Positions 5,517-11,411 of a DNA stretch of 16,916 bases are shown here, one piece after another. Position 1 is the stretch's first letter; the number at the start of each line of letters is the position of its first letter. The DNA comes from DATGKR01 sp035294565. GTDB lineage: Bacteria; Actinomycetota; Acidimicrobiia; Acidimicrobiales; Palsa-688. The DNA is taken from assembly GCA_035294565.1 (NCBI GenBank), contig DATGKR010000064.1:1-16916 (forward strand). Reading direction: 5' to 3'. A program made the translations under genes and the position numbers. The notes beneath the pieces were generated by a model. The model was given only the letters and a program-made list of their open reading frames with translations, made no database searches and was not told where the DNA came from.

Positions 5517-6613
5517 AGCGCCTGGAGGGCGGCGGCGAGGCGGGCAACGTCACCGGGCAGGTGTGCCGCGGACAAAGACACCCGCAGGCGGCTGGTCCCC
5601 ACCGGCACCGTGGGAGGCCGGATGGCGGGGACGAGGATGCCCTCTGCGAGGAGGCGCTCGGAAGCCACCAATGCCGATCTCTCGTCACCGATGATGACAG
5701 GGATGATGGGCGAGGGGTGGCCGGGGCGGAGCGCGTCGACGTGGGCGCGCAGCCGGGCGACCAGCGCCTGCCCCTCGCAGCTGCGCGCCACGTCCAGGGC
5801 GGCCATGGCAGCCGCCGCGCACAGGGGGGAGAGCCCGGTGGTGAATATGAACGGGCGGCCCCGGTTGACCAGGAGCTCGACCCAGCGTGACGGCCCGGCG
5901 ACGAACCCCCCCTGGGATCCGAGCGCCTTGGAGAGGGTCCCCACCCGCAGGTACGCCGCTCGCGGGTCCGGTTGCGGAGTTGGAAAAAGGGCGTGCGCGT
6001 CGTCGAGCACCATCAGCGCCCCGTAACGGGCGCACGCCTCGGATAGCTCCCGGATCGGCGCCACGTCGCCGTCCATGGACAACACGGTGTCGCTGACCAG
6101 GAGGGCCCGGCCGGGCGCCGCGGCGAGCAGGGCGGCGGCGTGCTCGGCGTCGCCGTGGCGGTACACGCAAACCTCGGCGCGGGCGAGGCGGGCCCCGTCG
6201 ATGATCGACGCGTGGTTGAGCTCGTCGGACACGATCCGCGCCCCCGCCCCGAAGGTGGTCAGCACCGAGACGTTGGCCTGGTAGCCCGAGGCGAACACCA
6301 GCGCCGCTTCGGCGTCCTTCCACGCCGCCAGCGCGGCCTCCAGGTCGCGGTGCAGGGTGCGGTCGCCGACGATGAGCCTCGACGAGCCGCAGCCCGTCCC
6401 CCACCTGACGGCGGCATCTCGCGCCGCCCCCACGACGGAGGGGTGGGAGGCGAGGCCGAGGTAGTCGTTGGACGCGAAGGACACCACCTGGCGACCCGCT
6501 TCGGTGAATCGCGGGCCGAGACCCTCCAGGGGCCTCAGCCGGCGGCGCCTGCCCGCCGCTTCGAGGGAGCCCAGCTCCCGGTCGACCCAGTCGTCCCAGG
6601 CGCTCAACGGCAC
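5513..6613 (-). CDS. bioF: 8-amino-7-oxononanoate (KAPA) synthase
   Basis: Condenses pimeloyl thioester with alanine to give KAPA. This 366-residue alpha-oxoamine synthase has H134 (DELNHASIIDGARL), D204 and H207 (LDDAHALF), and Schiff-base K229 (GTLSKALGSQGGFVAG). Substrate-binding residues lie in SNDYLGL (48-54) and GSSRLIVGDRTLHRDLE. Its place between bioA and bioD makes the BioF call firm. After H207 the usual Gly-rich hairpin (DEAHGxGVxG) is replaced by a short Pro-rich loop, ALFPTPQPDPRAA. GTG 6613 overlaps the end of bioA by 10 bases, and its stop overlaps the bioD start by four. It is slightly short for the family (380-390 typical), with a compact N-terminus. Confidence 0.93.
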   Translation of the reverse strand: MPLSAWDDWVDRELGSLEAAGRRRRLRPLEGLGPRFTEAGRQVVSFASNDYLGLASHPSVVGAARDAAVRWGTGCGSSRLIVGDRTLHRDLEAALAAWKDAEAALVFASGYQANVSVLTTFGAGARIVSDELNHASIIDGARLARAEVCVYRHGDAEHAAALLAAAPGRALLVSDTVLSMDGDVAPIRELSEACARYGALMVLDDAHALFPTPQPDPRAAYLRVGTLSKALGSQGGFVAGPSRWVELLVNRGRPFIFTTGLSPLCAAAAMAALDVARSCEGQALVARLRAHVDALRPGHPSPIIPVIIGDERSALVASERLLAEGILVPAIRPPTVPVGTSRLRVSLSAAHLPGDVARLAAALQAL

Positions 6614-7890
6614 GAGGTGTGGATCGCCGCTTCGAGGGTGGAGGCGATCAGGTCGATCTCCTCAGCGGTCGAGGTGAGCATGGGCATGACGACGACCACG
6701 TCGCCGAGCGGCCTGAGCAGCACCCCCGCCTCCACCGCCGCGGCGCAGACCCGCCGGCCCCAGCGCAGCCCCGGCCGGGGCGGGGCGAGCTCGACGCCGG
6801 CCATCAGCCCGCAGGTGCGTACCTCCCCGACGGCTTCGTGGGAGGCCAGGCCGGCGAGGGCGGCCGCCAGGTCGGCGGCGCGGGCCCGCACGTTGGCGAG
6901 AACGTCGCCATCGCATAGCAGGGCGAGGTGCCGCCGGGCGACCGCCGCGGCGAGGGCGTTCCCGCCATAGCTGTGCCCGTGGTAGAAGGTGCGGGGTCCG
7001 AGGTCGTCCCCGTCGAAGGCGCCGGCCACCTCGCCGCTCGCCACGGTCGCCGACATGGGCAGGTACCCGCCGGTCAGGCCCTTGCCGATGCACATGAGGT
7101 CCGGGCGTACCCCGCACTGCTCGGACGCGAACAGCGTCCCGGTCCGGCCGAAGCCCGTGGCCACCTCGTCGCAGACGACCAGTATCCCGGCGTCGCGGCA
7201 GGCGCGGCAGAACTCGCCGACGTCGGCCGGGTCGGCGACGTACATCCCCGCCGCTCCCTGCACGAGCGGTTCGAGCACCGCGGCGGTGAGGGTGGGGGCG
7301 TTCTCTTCGAGAACCGCCAGGGCAGATTTCAGCCAGGCGGGGTCGCGGTAGCCGGGTGCGCGGACCACGCCTGGGAAGCGGAGGGGGTCGAAAAGCTCGG
7401 TCCCGAACCCCCCGTCGCCGAGGGACAGAGAGCCGACGGTGTCCCCGTGGTAGGCGTCGCCGAGCACCAGGTAGCGCCTGCGGGACTGCTCGCCCAGGTT
7501 CCACCAGTATTGGAAGGCGACCTTGAGGGCCTGCTCGACCGCCGACGCGCCGTCGGAGGCGAAGAGGAACCGGGGGTCGTCGAGGGGCACGACGCCGGCG
7601 AGGTCCTCGGCGAGGAGGACGGTGGCGGTGTTGCCGTTGCCGAGCAGCGTGGTGTGGGCCACCTTGCTCAGCTGGTCCTCCACTGCCGCGTCGAGCTCCG
7701 GGACCCGGTGGCCGAGCGTCGTCACCCACAGGCTGGATATGGCGTCGAGGTAGCGCCGCCCCTCGGGGTCGAACAGCCAGCGGCCCTCGGCCCGCTCCAC
7801 TACGACCGGGGCGTTCTCCGCGTAGGAGGCCATCTGGGTGAACCCGTGCCACACCCGGCGCCGGTCGCGCTCAACCCAGGCGTCGTTCAC
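6604..7890 (-). CDS. bioA: Adenosylmethionine/lysine-8-amino-7-oxononanoate aminotransferase
   Basis: A class III PLP aminotransferase (428 residues) that turns KAPA into 7,8-diaminopelargonate. Visible features are SDGASAVEQALK (112-123), DAYHGDTVGS (146-155, Tyr148), DEVATGFGRTG (241-251, PLP Asp241) and IGKGLTGGYLP with K270 as Schiff base. The N-terminal WHGFTQM, SSLW (in place of the SSWW of classical SAM-dependent enzymes) and FYHGHSYGGN resemble the Bacillus subtilis form, which uses lysine as amino donor. The donor here is therefore uncertain. GTG 7890 is separated from the divergent bioB GTG by 21 bases of palindrome. Gene order bioA-bioF-bioD with overlaps indicates one mRNA, probably leaderless at bioA. 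Confidence 0.94.
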   Translation of the reverse strand: MNDAWVERDRRRVWHGFTQMASYAENAPVVVERAEGRWLFDPEGRRYLDAISSLWVTTLGHRVPELDAAVEDQLSKVAHTTLLGNGNTATVLLAEDLAGVVPLDDPRFLFASDGASAVEQALKVAFQYWWNLGEQSRRRYLVLGDAYHGDTVGSLSLGDGGFGTELFDPLRFPGVVRAPGYRDPAWLKSALAVLEENAPTLTAAVLEPLVQGAAGMYVADPADVGEFCRACRDAGILVVCDEVATGFGRTGTLFASEQCGVRPDLMCIGKGLTGGYLPMSATVASGEVAGAFDGDDLGPRTFYHGHSYGGNALAAAVARRHLALLCDGDVLANVRARAADLAAALAGLASHEAVGEVRTCGLMAGVELAPPRPGLRWGRRVCAAAVEAGVLLRPLGDVVVVMPMLTSTAEEIDLIASTLEAAIHTSCR

Positions 7891-7914
7891 GGCGGCTTAC
7901 GATAACCCGCCGTG
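7888..7914. promoter_or_regulatory. 27-bp palindromic bidirectional promoter/operator between bioA and bioB
   Basis: The sequence is symmetric about 7901 with 11 of 13 base pairs matching. Arms CACGGCGG and CCGCCGTG have TTA and TAA inside them. The outer CAC and GTG are the two divergent GTG start codons. Rightward -10 TACGAT (7898-7903) and leftward -10 TATCGT (7904-7899) overlap by five bases. Each predicts +1 two bases before its start codon, so both mRNAs are essentially leaderless. Whether a regulator binds the palindrome is inference. Confidence 0.65.
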
Positions 7915-8907
7915 CCGACCACTCCCGAAGCCGCCCGCCGCCAGCTCGTCGACGCCAAGGAGCCCCTCTCCCCCGCCCAGCTGGCCGACCTGGCCGCCCT
8001 GCCCGACTCGGCGGTGCCGTCGCTGGCGGCGGCCGCCCACGAGGTGCGCCTCGCCTGGTGCGGCGAGACCGTCGAGGTGGAGGGGATCCTCTCGGTCAAG
8101 ACGGGGGGCTGTCCCGAGGACTGCCACTTCTGCGCCCAGTCGTCGCGTTTCGACACGCCGGTGCTCGCCACGCCGTTCCTCGACCGGGAGGAGGTCCTCG
8201 CCGCGGCCAGGCAGACGGCCGAGCTCGGAGCGAGCGAGTTCTGCATCGTGCTCGCCGTGCGCGGCCCCGACGAGCGGACCTTGCGGCGGATCCTCGAGCT
8301 GGTGCCCCTGATCGCCGCCGAGACCGGCCTGTCGGTCGCCGTTTCGGCGGGCATTCTCGACGCGTCCCAGGCGGCCCGGCTGGCAGCGGGCGGTGTGCAC
8401 CGCTACAACCACAACCTGGAGACGGCCCGCTCCTTTTTCCCGTCGATAGTCACCACCCACACGTGGGACGAGCGCTACGAGACGTGCCGGCTGGTGAAGG
8501 GCGCCGGGATGGAGCTGTGCTGCGGCGTGCTGCTCGGGATGGGCGAGACCGACGCCCAACGGCTGGAGCTGATCGGGCAGCTGGCGGGCCTGGACCCCGA
8601 CGAGGTGCCGGTCAACTTCTTGGACCCCCGCCCCGGCACCCCGCTGCAGATCCGCCGGCCGGTGGCGGCTCTGGAAGCCATCAGGTGGATCGCCCTGTTC
8701 CGCCTCGGCCTGCCCGGGGTGATCCTGCGCTACGCCGGCGGCCGGGAGATCACCCTGCGCGAGCTGCAGTCCCTCGGCCTGACCGGTGGCATCAACGCCC
8801 TGATCGTCGGCAACTACCTGACCACCCTCGGCCGGGACCCCTCCGAGGACCTGTCGATGCTCGCCGACCTGCGCATGCCGGTCGGCGCGCTGTCGAAGGT
8901 GCTTTGA
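7912..8907 (+). CDS. bioB: Biotin synthase (radical SAM)
   Basis: Inserts sulfur into dethiobiotin. The radical-SAM cluster is C67-x3-C71-x2-C74 (GGCPEDCHFCAQS). Other family blocks are YNHNLET (165-171), TTHTWDERYET, GMGET (209-213), VPVNFLDPRPGTP and LRYAGGRE with R273. Of the auxiliary-cluster ligands known in E. coli (Cys97, Cys128, Cys188, Arg260), equivalents of the first, third and fourth are visible as C111, C203 and R273. The Cys128 region reads LSVAVSAGIL with no cysteine, and none occurs between 111 and 192. At 331 residues the length is usual. GTG 7912 is placed directly behind a TACGAT -10. The downstream BsaP-like gene overlaps its stop by four bases, so the pair is co-translated. 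Confidence 0.94.
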   Translation: MPTTPEAARRQLVDAKEPLSPAQLADLAALPDSAVPSLAAAAHEVRLAWCGETVEVEGILSVKTGGCPEDCHFCAQSSRFDTPVLATPFLDREEVLAAARQTAELGASEFCIVLAVRGPDERTLRRILELVPLIAAETGLSVAVSAGILDASQAARLAAGGVHRYNHNLETARSFFPSIVTTHTWDERYETCRLVKGAGMELCCGVLLGMGETDAQRLELIGQLAGLDPDEVPVNFLDPRPGTPLQIRRPVAALEAIRWIALFRLGLPGVILRYAGGREITLRELQSLGLTGGINALIVGNYLTTLGRDPSEDLSMLADLRMPVGALSKVL

Positions 8908-9095
8908 GCCGCTGCACCGGCTGCGGGCGGCCCGCCGCCGAGTGCCCGACCGGCGGGCGGTGCACCGGGCGGTTCGAACCGCCCCGATTCTGCCCCGAGT
9001 GCGGCCGGCGCCTCCGCGTCCTGGTCACCCCCGCCTCGTGGCGGGCGGAGTGCCGTGACCACGGCGAGGTTCAGGCGGCCGCCCCGGCTGGCTGA
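8904..9095 (+). CDS. bsaP: Biotin synthase auxiliary protein-like small Cys-rich protein (BsaP family)
   Basis: A 63-residue protein starting at TTG 8904, overlapping the bioB stop as TTGA. It has seven cysteines: CTGCG (C4, C7), C14, C20, FCPECGRR (C30, C33) and C50, with a His-Gly at 53-54. The C-terminal half, EPPRFCPECGRRLRVLVTP followed by SWRAEC and DHG, is the pattern I recall for the small protein downstream of mycobacterial bioB. That protein (BsaP, the Rv1590 type) was shown to be needed by mycobacterial BioB. The likely role is to assist or shape the iron-sulfur chemistry of the adjacent BioB; that is inference here. No ATG or GTG lies in frame near the start, and the TTG gives exact coupling. 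The last 25 bases overlap the convergent P450 gene. Confidence 0.82.
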   Translation: MSRCTGCGRPAAECPTGGRCTGRFEPPRFCPECGRRLRVLVTPASWRAECRDHGEVQAAAPAG

Positions 9096-10393
9096 GCGAC
9101 GGCGCGCCGGGCCCGGACGGTGATCGTGCCGCCGCGGCTGGGGGCGAGGGTGACGTGGCGCACCCGGGCCTTCTCGGCGGGTGCTGACGTCGGCTCCACG
9201 TCGACCCGGCGCAGGATCTGGGAGAGCACGACGCGCATCTCGGTGGCGGCGAACGCCGCGCCCAGGCAGCGCCGGCTGCCACCGCCGAAGGGAAGCCACA
9301 CGGTCGCGTCGGGCCGGCGCCCGACGAAGCGCCCGGGGTCGAACCTCTCCGGCTCGGGGTAGCGGGCCGGCGACCGGTGGACCAGGGCGATGGCCGGGTC
9401 GACGTAGGTTCCGGCCGGCAGCAGGTATGGGCCGAGCCGGTAGTCAGCGGTGAGGCGGCGGCTGACGTCCGGCACCACCGGGCGGCACCTGAGCGTCTCT
9501 GCGACGACGGCGTCGAGGTAGGCGTCGTCGCCGTTCCTGGCAGCCGCTGTCGCCTGGGCGAGGATCGACGGGTTGCGGACCAGCCTCTCCATCGCCCACG
9601 CCAGGCCGGTGGCGGTCGTCTCGTGGCCGGCGAGGAGCAGGGTGGCGAGCTGGTCGCGGATCTCCTGGTCGCCCATCTCGCCCTGGCGGACCATCATGGC
9701 GAGCACGTCGGGCCGCTCGGCGAGGTCCGGGTCGGCGCGGGCGATCGCTATCTCCCGGTGGAGAAGCCGGTCCGCCCGGGTCTTCACCTCCCCGAAGCGC
9801 TTCCACGGCCAGCGCCGGCTGAGGGAGGGGAAGACGAACTGGGCCATGTCGAGAAGGCCTATGTCGACGAGGCCGAGCAGCGACGCACGCAGCTCGGCGA
9901 GGCGGCCCTCGTCGGTGACGCCGATGACCGTCTGCAGGATCACCTCCAAGGTGATCGCCTTGGTGTGGGCCATCACCTCGAAGGGGACTCCAGTCGGCCA
10001 CGTGTCGATCTCCGCCGCGGCGACGGCCTCCATCCGGGGGACGAGCCGGGCGACCGACGCGCCGTGGAACGGGCCGGCCAGGCTCCGCCGCTGGCGCAGG
10101 TGCAGGTCCTCGTCGGTGACCAACACCGACGTCGGGCCGAGCACCCGCCCGAGGAACGGCGCGTTGGCCTCGCCGGCGTGGAAGACGGTGTCGTCGCCGT
10201 GGAACACGGCCTTGATGTCGTCAGGGTCGGCCAGGTACACGTAGGTCCCGAACCTCCCGAGGCGCAGGGTGAACCGGTCGCCGTAGCGGCGGTGCCAGCG
10301 TTCGACGAAGGTGGTCCCCGCCGCCATGAGGGCCCCCATGACGAGCGGCGGCAGCGTCGGCCCGGGCGGCAGGGTGTCGGGCACAACGGACAT
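9071..10393 (-). CDS. Cytochrome P450 (soluble bacterial type, CYP135/138-like)
   Basis: A 440-residue P450 without a membrane anchor. The PPGP motif is near residues 9-12, the I-helix is LLLAGHETTATGLAWA (oxygen-activating A255-G256-x-E-T-T), the K-helix ExxR is E299-TLR, and the heme loop is FGGGSRRCLGAAFA with ligand Cys376. The loop and N-terminal PPGP are similar to mycobacterial CYP135/CYP138 enzymes, whose substrates are poorly defined. ATG 10393 follows the stop of the PHP gene by a single base (TAG-C-ATG), so it should be the third gene of the lhr unit. The frame is open further upstream to 10525, but that part is the PHP gene read out of phase. Its 3' end overlaps bsaP by 25 bases. 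A BioI-like role in making pimelate is possible from position only and not favoured. Confidence 0.93.
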   Translation of the reverse strand: MSVVPDTLPPGPTLPPLVMGALMAAGTTFVERWHRRYGDRFTLRLGRFGTYVYLADPDDIKAVFHGDDTVFHAGEANAPFLGRVLGPTSVLVTDEDLHLRQRRSLAGPFHGASVARLVPRMEAVAAAEIDTWPTGVPFEVMAHTKAITLEVILQTVIGVTDEGRLAELRASLLGLVDIGLLDMAQFVFPSLSRRWPWKRFGEVKTRADRLLHREIAIARADPDLAERPDVLAMMVRQGEMGDQEIRDQLATLLLAGHETTATGLAWAMERLVRNPSILAQATAAARNGDDAYLDAVVAETLRCRPVVPDVSRRLTADYRLGPYLLPAGTYVDPAIALVHRSPARYPEPERFDPGRFVGRRPDATVWLPFGGGSRRCLGAAFAATEMRVVLSQILRRVDVEPTSAPAEKARVRHVTLAPSRGGTITVRARRAVAQPAGAAA

Positions 10394-10394
10394 G

Positions 10395-11411
10395 CTACGC
10401 ACGCCGGCTGGACCACGAGAGGAGCCCGTCGGCGTCGCGGGTGTTGACCACCGCTTCGAGAGGCACCCCGGCGCGTACGGCCTGCTCGCAGCCGAGCACC
10501 TGCCACTCGAGCTGCCCGGGGGCATGGGCGTCGGTGTCGACGGCGAAGTGACAACCTTTGGACACAGCTAGTGACAGAAGATCGGGTGGCGGGTCTCTCC
10601 GCTCGGGACGCGAGTTGATCTCCACCGCGGTGCCCGTGGCGGCGCAGGCGTCGAACACCCGGTCGGCGTCGAAGCGCGAGGGGGGCCTTCCCCGGCCGAC
10701 GACGATCCGCCCGGTGCAGTGGCCGAGGATGTCGGTGTGGGGGTTCTCCACGGCGGCGAGCATCCGTGCGGTCATCGCCTCGGCGTCCATGCGCAGCTTG
10801 GAGTGAACGCTGGCGACGACCACGTCGAGCTCGGCGAGCAGGCCGGGATCCTGGTCGAGGGTGCCGTCCTCGAGGATGTCGACCTCGATCCCGGTGAGCA
10901 CCCGGAAGGGGGCGAGCTGCTCGTTGAGGGAGGCGACCTCTTCGAGCTGGCGCCTCAACCGGGAGGCGTCGAGGCCGTGGGCGACCGTTAGGCGGGGGCT
11001 GTGGTCGGTGAGCGCCATGTACGAGTGGCCGAGGTCGCGGGCCGCTTCGGCCATCTCGACGATGCTGCTGCCGCCGTCCGACCAGTCCGAGTGGGCGTGG
11101 CAGTCGCCGCGCAGCGCCCGGCTGTAGGCCTGCACGTCGGCGGGGACTTCCGGGCCGCCTCGGTCCTCCAGCTCCTGGAGGTATGCGGGCACCTGGCCAT
11201 CGAGGACTTCGGCGACGATGCGAGCCGTCGTGTCCCCGACGCCGGGGAGGTCGCCCAGGCGTCCGGAGGCGGCGAGCCGAGACAGCTCGGCGGGGTCGGC
11301 GGCAGCGACGGAGGCGGCCGCCCGGCGGAAGGCGCGCACCCGGTAGGGCTCTGCCCGCTGCCGTTCCAGCAGGTAGGCGATCCTGCGCAGCACCGAGGCG
11401 GGGTCGTTCAA
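10395..11411 (-). CDS. HhH-PHP domain phosphoesterase (PolX-like without polymerase core)
   Basis: A 338-residue protein. The N-terminal part (1-75) resembles the DNA polymerase beta/X N-terminal domain, with a helix-hairpin-helix at about 51-72 (RLGDLPGVGDTTARIVAEVL). Residues 100-330 form a PHP domain with the metal-binding motifs DCHAHSDWSDGG (H105, H107), LTDHSP (D136, H137), GIEVDI (E176), VVASVH (H203), ILGHCTG (H231), VEINSRP and DTDAHA (D294, H296). PolX PHP domains are 3'-5' exonucleases or phosphoesterases; no nucleotidyl-transferase palm is present. TTG 11411 overlaps the lhr stop as TTGA, and the N-terminus NDPASVLRRIAYLLE fits family starts. A GTG five codons later is the alternative. 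Coupling to an SOS-box helicase points to DNA repair. Confidence 0.87.
   Translation of the reverse strand: MNDPASVLRRIAYLLERQRAEPYRVRAFRRAAASVAAADPAELSRLAASGRLGDLPGVGDTTARIVAEVLDGQVPAYLQELEDRGGPEVPADVQAYSRALRGDCHAHSDWSDGGSSIVEMAEAARDLGHSYMALTDHSPRLTVAHGLDASRLRRQLEEVASLNEQLAPFRVLTGIEVDILEDGTLDQDPGLLAELDVVVASVHSKLRMDAEAMTARMLAAVENPHTDILGHCTGRIVVGRGRPPSRFDADRVFDACAATGTAVEINSRPERRDPPPDLLSLAVSKGCHFAVDTDAHAPGQLEWQVLGCEQAVRAGVPLEAVVNTRDADGLLSWSSRRA

Noticed and set aside
8058..8903. Upstream extension of the bsaP frame inside bioB
   Set aside because: The frame is open but Arg/Pro-rich and overlaps the radical-SAM coding frame. Only the part after the TTG at 8904 has family motifs.
9071..10393. 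The P450 as a BioI pimelate-forming enzyme
   Set aside because: It is on the opposite strand in the lhr unit, and its heme loop and N-terminus look CYP135/138-like. Proximity to bio genes is the only argument.
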